Shown here piece after piece: positions 12,388 to 20,061 of a stretch of 34,345 nt of DNA. The notes below the pieces were generated by a model, which saw nothing but the letters and a program-made list of their open reading frames with translations, did no database searches and had not been told where the DNA came from. The translations under genes were made by a program, and so were the position numbers. Within the stretch, counting starts at the first letter, position 1, and each line of letters opens with the position of its first letter. Source of the DNA: a virus; IMG/VR virus record IMGVR_UViG_3300042465_004173, positions 1-34,345 of that record; one strand, 5' to 3'.

Positions 12388-12515
12388 TGGCAACCAAAAT
12401 CCGATCCGTTCGAATCAATGACAAGTTATGGGAAAAAGCGCAAGAAAAGGCAGGAAATGACGGCGTGAGCAAAGTAATCAATGAACTGCTTGCCGATTGG
12501 GTGCAAGATGCTTAA
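12387..12515 (+). CDS. Ribbon-helix-helix (Arc/CopG-type) regulator
   Basis: A 42-residue protein, too short for routine ORF lists. It matches the ribbon-helix-helix pattern: an N-terminal strand with alternating contacts (TKIRSVRIND), helix A (KLWEKAQEKAG), a turn (DGVS) and helix B (KVINELLADWVQ). Such proteins bind operators as dimers of dimers. It is the only evident transcription factor in the plus-strand cluster, so self-regulation through the palindrome at 11026-11057 is reasonable but untested. The start is TAATG-coupled to the previous gene and the stop overlaps the next start. Confidence 0.78.
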   Translation: MATKIRSVRINDKLWEKAQEKAGNDGVSKVINELLADWVQDA

Positions 12516-12717
12516 GTTCTTGCCCCTGATTATCTGCGCCATTCTCGCCTTCGGCGTAGGTCGAAGCGTAATCTTTTGGGCAATCGCAGGATGGTTCCTA
12601 GGCTTTTGGGCGCTACTGCCGATGGTGTTGCTCCCAATCAAGTATGACAAGCGAGCCGATGCCGTTAAGCATCAAGAAGAGATTGAGAAGTTTAAGAAGG
12701 AACTTAAAGGTCTATAA
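12508..12717 (+). CDS. Small two-helix membrane protein
   Basis: A 69-residue protein with two hydrophobic segments (FLPLIICAILAFGVG and WAIAGWFLGFWALLPMVLL) and a basic, charged C-terminal helix (HQEEIEKFKKELKGL). The ATG at 12508 overlaps the end of the ribbon-helix-helix gene by eight bases. Topology resembles small phage membrane proteins that act on the host envelope or exclude superinfection; nothing specific can be said. It is the last gene before the terminator. Confidence 0.65.
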   Translation: MLKFLPLIICAILAFGVGRSVIFWAIAGWFLGFWALLPMVLLPIKYDKRADAVKHQEEIEKFKKELKGL

Positions 12718-12724
12718 ATAGGAA

Positions 12725-12762
12725 AAAGACCCACCCCTAGGAACGGCTAGAGGTGGGTCTTT
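12725..12762. terminator. Bidirectional terminator between converging operons
   Basis: A perfect 11-bp stem, AAAGACCCACC with GGTGGGTCTTT, plus a short inner CTAG pairing, lies between the plus-strand cluster and the end of the late operon. On the minus strand it is followed by further T (TCTTTTTCC), and on the plus strand by TCTTTGCTTTCC, so it should stop both transcripts. Confidence 0.88.
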
Positions 12763-12786
12763 GCTTTCCCCGATTAGAAGGAAAAT

Positions 12787-13650
12787 CTATTTGTTAAGTG
12801 CGAGATACACGCCTTCTTCAAGCGTGATTCGTGGTTGGTAGAAACTTAGCATAAATTCAGGGTTGCCTACGCGGTTTGCCACCCCTACAGGTGCCTCAGG
12901 ATTTGTGAGAATCGGTGCAGAATATCCCGCAGTTTTCATCACTATTTGAGCCAATTCTAAGAAGTTTGTGCCACGCCCTGTGCAGAGATTGGCAACTTCC
13001 ACATCTGCTTCAAAGGCGGCTATTGTTCCCACTACTACATCCTTGATGTGGATAAAGTCGCGAACCTGTGTGCCTGTTCCCCATACCTTGAATGGGTCTG
13101 CCTTAGCCCTACCGCGAGCGATAAAGGAAGGAAATGGGTAATCCAAATCCTGATCCTCGCCATATCCTGAGAATGGGCGCAAGATTGTCACCTTTAAGCC
13201 TTGCTCGCGTGCGTACTTTGCGAGCATCTCGCCCGTGAGTTTGACCCACCCATAGGTTAAATCAGGGGTGCGAATATCGCTTAAATCAATATCAGACTCT
13301 TTGAGTTGATGTGCGGATTCAGCGCTCTGTAGCTCGGTTGGGTAAGCAGCCGAAGATGAGAAATAAACGATGCGCCCAGGGCGAGTGCGAAGCGCCCATT
13401 GAAAGAGGTCTGAGTCAATGGCAAGGTCGGTGGCAACCGCCAATGGGTTGCCTTCAATCGTGGCTCTGCCCCCGACAACTGCCGCCAAATGAATTACAAG
13501 GTCAAAATGCGTTTGGTCTGTGGCAAAGAAAAATCGAGCATCCACGCCATTCTTAATATCAACCTTGGTTACTTGATAGTTTCTGCTTTCAAAAAAATTT
13601 AAGAAGTTGCGCCCTACGAAGCCCTCACTGCCGGTGATAAGGATTTTCAC
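12787..13650 (-). CDS. NAD-dependent sugar epimerase/dehydratase (extended SDR)
   Basis: A 287-residue enzyme of the GalE/GDP-fucose-synthase type. The Rossmann motif TGSEGFVG (residues 6-13), the Ser stretch YFSSSAAYP and the catalytic YGWVK (Tyr-x3-Lys) are present, as are the LRPFSGYGE and DFIHIKDV segments typical of nucleotide-sugar epimerases and reductases. It should change the sugar of an NDP-sugar; exact substrate cannot be read. It overlaps the glycosyltransferase gene by four bases, so the two probably make and transfer a sugar to virion proteins, DNA or the host surface. It is the last gene of the late operon. Confidence 0.88.
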   Translation of the reverse strand: MKILITGSEGFVGRNFLNFFESRNYQVTKVDIKNGVDARFFFATDQTHFDLVIHLAAVVGGRATIEGNPLAVATDLAIDSDLFQWALRTRPGRIVYFSSSAAYPTELQSAESAHQLKESDIDLSDIRTPDLTYGWVKLTGEMLAKYAREQGLKVTILRPFSGYGEDQDLDYPFPSFIARGRAKADPFKVWGTGTQVRDFIHIKDVVVGTIAAFEADVEVANLCTGRGTNFLELAQIVMKTAGYSAPILTNPEAPVGVANRVGNPEFMLSFYQPRITLEEGVYLALNK

Positions 13651-14321
13651 GCTTGATCCGTTAGTTCTTCAATTAGGTGCTTATAGCCATCACTTGCCAT
13701 ATATTCCTTGAAAGCAAGCTCATCGGCTGAATAGACTTCTTGGGCGTTCACCTCTCGGTAGTTATCATCCCACTGCGCTTTGCCCGCAATCGGGTGCAAG
13801 TGTTCGATAATGACATCTTCGCGGTAGGTGATTGCGTTCAAGTCACGCCCAAGTTGAAGCCAAAAGTTATCAAGATATAGGTGAATCATATTTGGGGGAA
13901 CCATCCCACCCAGGGTTCTCACAATATCTGCCGTCATAAATACGGCGGTGGGCAGGCCCGCGCCTTGGATTAAATCGTTGCCATAGGCAAGCCCAGTGCC
14001 TAGTTTGCTCAGTTCTTCTTGGATTGCAATATCCCACCCCTGAGTGCGGGGTCTGTGGTCATCGCCCATAAAGGCGAAAAAGTCGTAGTGATAGGCAAGT
14101 TCTTTTGCTGCCTTATTGAGAGGCTTTGCCATCCCCTTGCCTTCGCGTGGATACACCAATCCACTTGCGCCTGTGGCTTTATATTCCTCTAATTTCGAAT
14201 CATCTTCATCGCAGACAATTACCAACTTGGCCGTTGCCTTTGTATCTTCAAAGGCTTTGGCTAACTCGACAATGTTTTCAGGTCTGCCTCTTGTCGGCAC
14301 AAGAACTACTAAGCGGCTCAT
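13647..14321 (-). CDS. GT-A-type glycosyltransferase
   Basis: A 224-residue protein with the start of a GT-A fold (LVVLVPTRGRPENIVELAKA), a nucleotide-sugar part (KLVIVCDEDD) and an acidic metal site (FFAFMGDDHRPR). The second half includes WDIAIQEEL and aromatic segments such as YLDNFWLQLG, and ends with an acidic helix. Family 2-like transfer of a sugar is likely; acceptor unknown. It is coupled to the epimerase gene downstream and to the DUF6378 gene upstream (ATGA). Confidence 0.7.
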   Translation of the reverse strand: MSRLVVLVPTRGRPENIVELAKAFEDTKATAKLVIVCDEDDSKLEEYKATGASGLVYPREGKGMAKPLNKAAKELAYHYDFFAFMGDDHRPRTQGWDIAIQEELSKLGTGLAYGNDLIQGAGLPTAVFMTADIVRTLGGMVPPNMIHLYLDNFWLQLGRDLNAITYREDVIIEHLHPIAGKAQWDDNYREVNAQEVYSADELAFKEYMASDGYKHLIEELTDQA

Positions 14322-14593
14322 AATGGGCGCTCTTCGCGGTGGCTAATCTCGCCTGAAATCGCGGCGTAACCACACATATCTGTGAAGGTGTCATCAATGG
14401 GTGCATAAGAGGCGCGAGCTAGTTTTAGCCCGACCATCATCAAAGATGCTTGATAAGCGCTAATCTCAACGCCTAGGATAACGCTCCAAATACCTGCAAT
14501 CCGTTGATGATTTTCTAGCGGATCGCCGTGTGCTTTATTTCTTTGACCATTGACAAGGCTCTTGGCCTCATCAAGAAAATCCCCCCGATTCAT
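14318..14593 (-). CDS. DUF6378-type small phage protein
   Basis: A 91-residue protein with the family pattern: NKAHGDPLENHQRIAGIW, LGVEISAYQASLMMVGLKLAR and a final FTDMCGYAAISGE. Members are common in phages and often lie in lysis or metabolic regions, but no activity is established. Its fold is probably all helical, similar to MazG/nucleotide-handling proteins in shape, which is a guess. The start is placed three bases from the end of the holin-like gene. Confidence 0.75.
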   Translation of the reverse strand: MNRGDFLDEAKSLVNGQRNKAHGDPLENHQRIAGIWSVILGVEISAYQASLMMVGLKLARASYAPIDDTFTDMCGYAAISGEISHREERPL

Positions 14594-14785
14594 TTACTTA
14601 GCCCCACGCCCAAATTCTTTTGCCTTTGGATCAAGTGACTTCCAAATTGGCGCGATGAAGGCGGTGATAAAAGCATAAGCAAGTGTCTTTGGGTCGGTTA
14701 CTCCTGCCATATAAAGCGCTGTAACTGCGGGTACTGCTGCGCGAGCGTATGTGGTTGCAACTGCAATCAACTTAGTTGAGTTCAT
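14594..14785 (-). CDS. Holin-like small membrane protein
   Basis: A 63-residue protein with one or two hydrophobic segments (RAAVPAVTALYMAGV and LAYAFITAFIAPIW) and a charged tail (DPKAKEFGRGAK). It directly follows the CHAP endolysin gene with a four-base overlap. Size, topology and position suit a holin; no holin family signature is clear, and the 92-residue membrane protein upstream is a competing candidate. Confidence 0.5.
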   Translation of the reverse strand: MNSTKLIAVATTYARAAVPAVTALYMAGVTDPKTLAYAFITAFIAPIWKSLDPKAKEFGRGAK

Positions 14786-15294
14786 TTTGTCTCCTTATAT
14801 GTTGGTTTGCCGAATCCTACAATGAACACCGGCAAAGATGGCTTTAACCCACGATTCTTCTTCTTGTAGGCACGAATCTTGAGGCAAACTTCGCCCCCGT
14901 TGCGCTGATCCCCTTTTTTATCGGGTGCGGTATTGCCTTCGACTACTTTTACAGTGCCATCGGTATTAACCATTACCACGATGCCGATATGAGAAATCCT
15001 ATCAACGCCGTCTCCTGGGAAATCGTAGAAGGCTAAATCTCCAACTTCAGGGGTGGCGCTTTCGGCATCTTGCCATTTGCCAACCTTTTCAAAGGCAGTA
15101 GCACCGGCAAGGGTGGAAACACAATTAGGGATTTTTAGCCCTACTTGATGAGCGCACCACATAACAAAGGAACCGCACCAAGGTTGAAAATTCGCCTTGG
15201 TGAAGGCTCCGTACTTTGTCTCATTATCCTTCGGGCCTTCGATGACACCGATTTCTGCGCGAGCTACCTTTGCAATCTCAACTCTTTGGCTCAT
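14782..15294 (-). CDS. CHAP-domain endolysin
   Basis: A 170-residue peptidoglycan hydrolase. CHAP-type motifs are visible: the catalytic Cys in PWCGSFVMWC, the His in RISHIGIVV and the polar residue in VVEGNT. CHAP enzymes cleave peptide bridges or the amide bond in peptidoglycan. No cell-wall binding domain is evident; the C terminus (RGLKPSLPVFIVGFGKP) only completes the fold. There is no signal peptide, so it probably depends on a holin. I chose the second ATG (15294), seven bases after AAAGGGG; the first ATG at 15300 is too close. Confidence 0.86.
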   Translation of the reverse strand: MSQRVEIAKVARAEIGVIEGPKDNETKYGAFTKANFQPWCGSFVMWCAHQVGLKIPNCVSTLAGATAFEKVGKWQDAESATPEVGDLAFYDFPGDGVDRISHIGIVVMVNTDGTVKVVEGNTAPDKKGDQRNGGEVCLKIRAYKKKNRGLKPSLPVFIVGFGKPTYKETK

Positions 15295-15556
15295 CTTCAT
15301 TCCCCTTTGCTTTATCTTTCAATCCGTTGCTTGCTAAAACTGCCCCAAGGCTACCTGTTAAAAATACTGTGAGCGTGCTGAGTAGCTCGATAAAGGCTCG
15401 GTCATTTGGCGCTTGTTCACCTAAAGGTTGAGTCACAAATATCAACGCCCAAAGGATGCCGAAAACTGATCCTGCAAATACCACCGCAAGGATGATGCCG
15501 ATAAATACAATCAGGCGTGCTTTCAGTTGTTCGTTGCTGAGTCTATTTCTAGCCAT
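15278..15556 (-). CDS. Two-helix membrane protein, holin candidate
   Basis: A 92-residue protein with a basic N terminus (MARNRLSNEQLKARL), two hydrophobic helices (IVFIGIILAVVFAGSVFGILW and LLSTLTVFLTGSLGAVLA) and a charged C-terminal tail. That is the class II holin layout. It overlaps the endolysin gene. With the 63-residue protein downstream there could be a holin and an antiholin or pinholin pair. Confidence 0.55.
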   Translation of the reverse strand: MARNRLSNEQLKARLIVFIGIILAVVFAGSVFGILWALIFVTQPLGEQAPNDRAFIELLSTLTVFLTGSLGAVLASNGLKDKAKGNEDEPKS

Positions 15557-15749
15557 TTAGCCTCTCTTCAGGAATAATATCTTTGGTGCAAGTGCCAGTA
15601 GGCACGCACTGAGGCGGGTTACATTCAGGTTTATCCCAATTTTCATACTCTTGGCAAGGATAACGAACCCAACCTTGATATTGCTGGCAACCGCTAAGGC
15701 TTACGGCGAGAAACGAGAAGGCTATAAATTTCATCAACCCTATTTTCAA
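15549..15749 (-). CDS. Small Cys-rich lipoprotein
   Basis: A 66-residue protein with a short signal sequence (MKIGLMKFIAFSFLAV) and a lipobox LSGC, followed by a Cys-rich part: YPCQEYENWDKPECNPPQCV and TGTCTKD. This Cys/Pro pattern recurs in small lipoproteins of marine phages of Gram-negative hosts. It overlaps both the DUF2746-like gene and the membrane protein. A spanin-like role is possible there but not in a host with no outer membrane, so function here is open. Confidence 0.7.
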   Translation of the reverse strand: MKIGLMKFIAFSFLAVSLSGCQQYQGWVRYPCQEYENWDKPECNPPQCVPTGTCTKDIIPEERLNG

Positions 15750-15918
15750 GTCTTTCCAGCCTCTCTGAATTTGTATTAACGGAGTCTCTCATCGAGCTAC
15801 CGCCATTCGGTTTAAGTTCGTTGAGGTAATGCTTCACAAGCCACCTAATCGCCCCTGCAAATGCTGTAATAATGGCGATGACTGAAACGGAAACTGTGGC
15901 ATAATCTGTAGCGGTCAT
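15694..15918 (-). CDS. DUF2746-like membrane/coiled-coil protein
   Basis: A 74-residue protein: one transmembrane helix (VSVSVIAIITAFAGAIRWL), then KPNGGSSMRDSV, which matches the conserved NGGSSxRD of DUF2746-like actinophage proteins, and a coiled-coil tail (SERLERLENRVDEIYSLL). In actinophages this family lies in the lysis region. It overlaps the next gene by 56 bases. Confidence 0.7.
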   Translation of the reverse strand: MTATDYATVSVSVIAIITAFAGAIRWLVKHYLNELKPNGGSSMRDSVNTNSERLERLENRVDEIYSLLVSRRKP

Positions 15919-16169
15919 CGAGATAATACCAAAATCATTATTACTGTTGATCCCGCCGATGTGATTGCATAAATCTCATCTCCTGGGTGAACTGTAAAAA
16001 CAATCTTTTCATTGTTATCAACTTTGAAACCATTGCTTGAAGTTACATCTGATCCACCAAGATAGGAAACACCTGATTCAGAGTGGAAATGAATCTCTTG
16101 TGCTGAACCATCTTTGGGAACAATCAATTGCCTTGTGGTGGTGATTGTAAAATGCCGTGAGTAAGCCAC
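15915..16169 (-). CDS. Hypothetical beta-rich protein
   Basis: An 84-residue protein with alternating strands and a Gly/Ser turn, ending in a hydrophobic strand (STVIMILVLS). It looks like a compact jelly-roll or Ig-like structural piece. No family recognised; it follows the tail-tip genes and is four bases into the next gene. Confidence 0.55.
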   Translation of the reverse strand: MAYSRHFTITTTRQLIVPKDGSAQEIHFHSESGVSYLGGSDVTSSNGFKVDNNEKIVFTVHPGDEIYAITSAGSTVIMILVLSR

Positions 16170-16207
16170 GATTGCTCCTTAAATTCTAGCCCCCGATGAA
16201 ATGAAAG

Positions 16208-16441
16208 TTAGATAACGAGCGTGTCTGCTTCTTCAGCCGTTAGCGGTTGCCCTGCAATGAGCTTTGCTTTCGCAGATGCCTTGAGTGTTGCCAATGCTTG
16301 CGCTGCTTCCTCACGCGCTACGCGATCCGCTTCGGCTGCTGCTGCATCTGCTTCCATCTCGGCCACTTCGGCATCGGTCAATTCAATAATTGACTCCACG
16401 CCTGTTTCGCAGTTGATTTCGATTCGTGTTGGATTAGGCAT
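16208..16441 (-). CDS. Helical tail-associated protein
   Basis: A 77-residue protein: a short beta start (TRIEINCETGVESIIEL) followed by a long Ala/Glu-rich helix (TDAEVAEMEADAAAAEADRV) and a C-terminal hairpin (AGQPLTAEEADTL). This pattern is common in phages directly after fibre genes, where it may assist fibre assembly; that role is an inference. It overlaps the tail-tip protein gene by eight bases. Confidence 0.6.
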   Translation of the reverse strand: MPNPTRIEINCETGVESIIELTDAEVAEMEADAAAAEADRVAREEAAQALATLKASAKAKLIAGQPLTAEEADTLVI

Positions 16442-16943
16442 TTTTTACTCCATATAGGTAGGCGGTTGAGTATTGGACGAATGAGCCGTTGCGCGGCGTA
16501 AAATTAACTGCGGTAATCGCTGCGCTGTTAGACCATAAGCCAGCAACCAAATCAGCAACTGCGGTAGTTCCGTTATTTTCGGTTACTGCATCGACTGAAA
16601 AGGATTTGTTTGTGCTTCCTGCGTAGTTTGGAATGTAAACTTCATAATTACCAAAGGTTGATGCTGTGGCAGTTCCGTCTGTTATGTCACCAGCGTATTG
16701 TGTCGTGTTGTTATATGAGGCAGCACTTGATCCGTTGCCTTGTAGCAAGCGGTAAGAATAGCCAGTAGTCGATGAATTAAACTTGATATAAACCCATTCA
16801 TAGATTGACCCTGTTGATGATGTACGACCTGACAATTTTAAGCAAAGGTCTGTGTAGGTTGCAGGAATACTTGTGAACTCGATAGAAGCAGCCCCGCCTG
16901 AACCGACTGTAGAAGAAGCGATTAACTCAAATGTATTTGCCAT
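16434..16943 (-). CDS. Tail-tip/receptor-type structural protein C
   Basis: A 169-residue beta-rich protein, the third of three related genes (with 16943-17446 and 17451-18059). All share an opening about valine/Ser-rich repeats, an SIPATYTDL-like segment, a central KSF/KTF strand after Asn, an Asn-Ser-Ala-Ile stretch and a last LYG(V/I) strand. These look like variants of one jelly-roll domain. Placed after the tail fibre gene, they probably contact the host. Confidence 0.65.
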   Translation of the reverse strand: MANTFELIASSTVGSGGAASIEFTSIPATYTDLCLKLSGRTSSTGSIYEWVYIKFNSSTTGYSYRLLQGNGSSAASYNNTTQYAGDITDGTATASTFGNYEVYIPNYAGSTNKSFSVDAVTENNGTTAVADLVAGLWSNSAAITAVNFTPRNGSFVQYSTAYLYGVKNA

Positions 16944-17446
16944 TATGCGCTCGCAATTCCGTATAGGGTAAAGGTTGAGCCAGTTGCAAAGTTACGACTA
17001 GGGCAGAATAGATAAATGCTGTTGATTGCAGAAGTGTTGCGCCATAGATTGACATAGGCATCTGTACCACTATCGGCTCGGTTTGACCTACCGATAAAAG
17101 TCTTGTTTGTAGTTGTGTTGGAATAGTTCATAAAATTTGTAATTGAGATGGCTCTTTGAGTTGTAGAAAAGGAAGCATAGAAATCTAAAATGCCAGCAGT
17201 ATCACTTGTATATCTAAAAGACCCTGCTGTGCTGCCTGTTCCATACAGGTTAGTCGCTGAATAATTAGAGCCACCATCGCTGTTGAGTTGGACTCTTAAA
17301 TCTTGGGCTGTTCCACTATCGAGTAAACCATTGACGATTAGAACTAGGTCTGTGTAAGTGCTAGGGATACTGCTAAAGGTAACGCTTGCTGTTGCGCTTC
17401 CAAGCGTGTTAGTGGCTATCGGCGTGTAAGTAGAACCTGCGGGCAT
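16943..17446 (-). CDS. Tail-tip/receptor-type structural protein B
   Basis: A 167-residue beta-rich protein with the same marks as its two neighbours: SIPSTYTDLVLIV, NTTTNKTF, a NTSAINSIYLF strand and a final FTLYGI. It is divergent enough that sequence identity is limited to these positions. The stop/start with gene C touch at one base. Likely a tail appendage; receptor binding is inferred from position and paralogy. Confidence 0.65.
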   Translation of the reverse strand: MPAGSTYTPIATNTLGSATASVTFSSIPSTYTDLVLIVNGLLDSGTAQDLRVQLNSDGGSNYSATNLYGTGSTAGSFRYTSDTAGILDFYASFSTTQRAISITNFMNYSNTTTNKTFIGRSNRADSGTDAYVNLWRNTSAINSIYLFCPSRNFATGSTFTLYGIASA

Positions 17447-17450
17447 TTAT

Positions 17451-18059
17451 CTATCCTTTGATTCCGTAAAGGGCGAACTGGGAGTATTGATTAAATGATG
17501 AACCAAATTCAGGTCTAAATTGAATTGTCGTAATTGCAGAAGTAGAACGCCAGTTACCCGAATTAAAAACAATTTGCCCGCCGTATCCTGCAATTGTTCC
17601 GTTATGGTCTGCGCCGCTTAAAATCCTTGCAGTCTTGTTAATGTTCGTATTTGCATATTCCAGTATGTCTAACACGCCTGCGCCATAGGTTGATGTAGCC
17701 GCGCTTCCTGAAGCCTGTGCTAAGAATTGCGTACTGCTTGTTCCTGCGCCAGCAGTAGCCGATGCACCATCTCCAGTTAATGCGTGGAAAGAATAATTAG
17801 CCCCTGTGTCAATTGAACCATTACCCACGCGAATCAAAATGTTATCTGTGCCATATGTTCCTCTATTTGTTTGCGCTATGAAACGCACTTGCAAATGCTT
17901 GTAAGTGCTAGCAATAGACGAGAACGAGACTGTGCTTGAACCACCTGCCCCGACTGTTACTGTGGCAATTGATTCATAGGCTAAAAGACCACCTGCGGCT
18001 GCGCCAAACATCCCATAGCCTCTAGCTGAGGCGTTTGCTAGTGTGCTAATAAGTGGCAT
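17451..18059 (-). CDS. Tail-tip/receptor-type structural protein A
   Basis: A 202-residue version with a longer N terminus (LANASARGYGMFGAAAGGLLAYE) that may anchor it to the tail, then the shared domain: SSIASTYKHLQVRF, TNINKTARI, STSAITTIQFR and a final FALYGI. As the longest, and first after the fibre gene, it is the likeliest to hold the other two. No homologue of known structure recognised. Confidence 0.65.
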   Translation of the reverse strand: MPLISTLANASARGYGMFGAAAGGLLAYESIATVTVGAGGSSTVSFSSIASTYKHLQVRFIAQTNRGTYGTDNILIRVGNGSIDTGANYSFHALTGDGASATAGAGTSSTQFLAQASGSAATSTYGAGVLDILEYANTNINKTARILSGADHNGTIAGYGGQIVFNSGNWRSTSAITTIQFRPEFGSSFNQYSQFALYGIKG

Positions 18060-18070
18060 TGCTAATCCCC

Positions 18071-18772
18071 TTAAGCAAACTTAGTCTGTGTCTCAAGCAC
18101 TGTGAATGTAGCAGAGGCGGTCTTGATGATTGTGAAGGTGTAAGCATCAATGGCAGTTGCGTTTCCTGCGCTGATTGCAGCAGGAACCTTTGGGGTTACT
18201 GTGGTGCCGTCAATTTGAATCACGTTTGGATAGTAGGCGGTTGCTCCGTTAGTGTTGAGCCACACCAAGGTGATTGCATCGCCTGTTGCCATCGCTGTAT
18301 TGAGTGAGGTACCGCTTGAATATCTGAAGTTGAGCGTGTGATTGGCGGTGGCATTTGACGTGTAGTACCACACCGAAGCGGTAGTAACATCAAAGTTAAT
18401 CGTGCCTGTCGCTGCCGATGCCACCACATTCACATCTTCTTCAAAGCCTTTGATGACCAAATCAGATTGGCTTGTGGCAATCGAAAGGGTAACTGTGCCT
18501 GAAGTACCGCCACCGCTTAATCCTGTACCTGCGGTGACACCATCAATATCACCTGCGCCGATTGCAGTCCACGCTGATCCATCATACTTTTCAACCGCAT
18601 TGGTGTCTGCAAGATAGGACATCATTCCCTCGGCAAGCACACCTGTAAGAGCAGTGGTTCGAGCTGAAGCATCTGCAAACTTCATTACAGTTTGCTGCAT
18701 CAAGTAGCCATCAACTTCGGCAGATGTTAAAACCTGCCCTACAGTGAAATCCTTATAGCCTAGACCTGCCAT
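18071..18772 (-). CDS. Tail fibre-like protein
   Basis: A 233-residue protein. The N terminus (GYKDFTVGQVLTSAEVDGYLM) is the common start of phage fibre proteins that bind to the tail hub; a middle part with GGGTSGTVTLS and a long beta-rich C terminus follow. The pattern with KYDGSAW and TAGTGLSGGGT is typical of phage fibres from aquatic metagenomes. Lies between the hub and the three tail-tip paralogues, consistent with a connector or fibre. Confidence 0.72.
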   Translation of the reverse strand: MAGLGYKDFTVGQVLTSAEVDGYLMQQTVMKFADASARTTALTGVLAEGMMSYLADTNAVEKYDGSAWTAIGAGDIDGVTAGTGLSGGGTSGTVTLSIATSQSDLVIKGFEEDVNVVASAATGTINFDVTTASVWYYTSNATANHTLNFRYSSGTSLNTAMATGDAITLVWLNTNGATAYYPNVIQIDGTTVTPKVPAAISAGNATAIDAYTFTIIKTASATFTVLETQTKFA

Positions 18773-18786
18773 TTATTGCTCCTTAT

Positions 18787-20061
18787 TTAGTAGGACAACA
18801 CCGCATTGGCATTGTCCAGTGTTCCCTGGGTTGTTGAATCTAAAATAAATGCTTGAATCAAAGGCTCGGATGTGAAGATTGTAGTATTCCATATTTTTGG
18901 CGTAATTTCGTGGGCAACGCCCTGGCAGAATAACTCGCGAGTGACCACCGATCCCCCAGGCATCTGCTTGGTGATGTCGAGAAGGTCAAAAATTTCCATT
19001 TCAAGCCCCGCAATGATGCGGTCATTGGCATTTGCATTGGTATCAAAGAGATTCAAGGTCATCGAGTCAATGCGCAGGGTGGCGTTCTTTCGAGCGTTCA
19101 AGAGCATCACCGCTTGGTTATTTGCCTCTTCATCGGTCTGAACCAAGATGCCCGTGCGTTGGCCTGAATGGATGAAGAAGGTTTCGATTGAGGTGGCATC
19201 TTGGACATTTTGAGCCACGCCGTTGAGCCTCTGAACTGTCACATCATTCACAATAAGTTGGTCATCGTAGGCGAAGTCAATCGCCGAGTACCCGATGCCT
19301 GTGCCGTCATCGCTGAAATCGTAGGGTGTCTCATCGGCTTTAAGCGAGACTGTGTTGCGTGATAAAAAGGTAGCGGTGCCGGTCTTTTGGAAGAAGAAGC
19401 CACCAAACTCGGATATTTCAACTGTTTGGATAGCATCAAGCAGGGATCGTGAGGTGCCAGGATCGGCTTGCATTGTCGAATTACCCGCATCTATCGCACG
19501 CTGAGAGGCGGGGTAATCCGCGACATCAAGCAGAGCATTGATCCGCGCACCCGACAACTGCCCACCAGGGGTGCCTGAAACTGTGCTGATTGCAGTGTTG
19601 GTGAAGAGTCGGAAACCATCCACGCATTGAAGCGTGACTGTTGAGGTCTCTTCAAAGCCACGAACAAAGTTCGTGTCATAGGCGGTGATATAGCCCGAAA
19701 AGATGAAGTAGCGGGTGGTGATTGAGGTGACTTCATCGGTGTAATCGGCAAAGACACGAACCTTGCGAAGAGGTACGAGCTTGCCGTAATAAGGTGATGA
19801 AGTGTTAGATGGCGAGAAATCGCCGTTATCATCGCGCAAGACAATCGAAGCCGCACCCGCTTCAAACTTATTCAGGATGCGATTGCGCCCGCGCTTTGTC
19901 TGCACGCGCAGGGTTATGTTGGAAACATCCACCACATCGGCTGCGCTATCGGCAAGAATCGCCTCATCAAGAAATGAGGTCGGATCATCTAGCACTAGCG
20001 GGTTGCCGAAGGCTGGGCCGTTCGCAAAATCAATCGTTACACCTAAAACTGGCAAACTCAT
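18787..20061 (-). CDS. Minor tail protein / tail hub
   Basis: A 424-residue protein immediately downstream of the tape measure gene. It is beta-rich, with FEAGAASIVLRDDNGDFSP near residue 65, typical of siphophage hub or baseplate proteins, and RYFIFSGYITAYD, a strand pattern resembling distal-tail domains. The stop/start with the tape measure gene touch at 20061. Exact role, distal tail versus hub, cannot be fixed from sequence. Confidence 0.7.
   Translation of the reverse strand: MSLPVLGVTIDFANGPAFGNPLVLDDPTSFLDEAILADSAADVVDVSNITLRVQTKRGRNRILNKFEAGAASIVLRDDNGDFSPSNTSSPYYGKLVPLRKVRVFADYTDEVTSITTRYFIFSGYITAYDTNFVRGFEETSTVTLQCVDGFRLFTNTAISTVSGTPGGQLSGARINALLDVADYPASQRAIDAGNSTMQADPGTSRSLLDAIQTVEISEFGGFFFQKTGTATFLSRNTVSLKADETPYDFSDDGTGIGYSAIDFAYDDQLIVNDVTVQRLNGVAQNVQDATSIETFFIHSGQRTGILVQTDEEANNQAVMLLNARKNATLRIDSMTLNLFDTNANANDRIIAGLEMEIFDLLDITKQMPGGSVVTRELFCQGVAHEITPKIWNTTIFTSEPLIQAFILDSTTQGTLDNANAVLSY

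Noticed and set aside
12426-12650. Minus-strand ORFs opposite the plus-strand cluster
   Set aside because: They cross the start/stop overlaps of the plus-strand genes and have no ribosome sites or recognisable composition.
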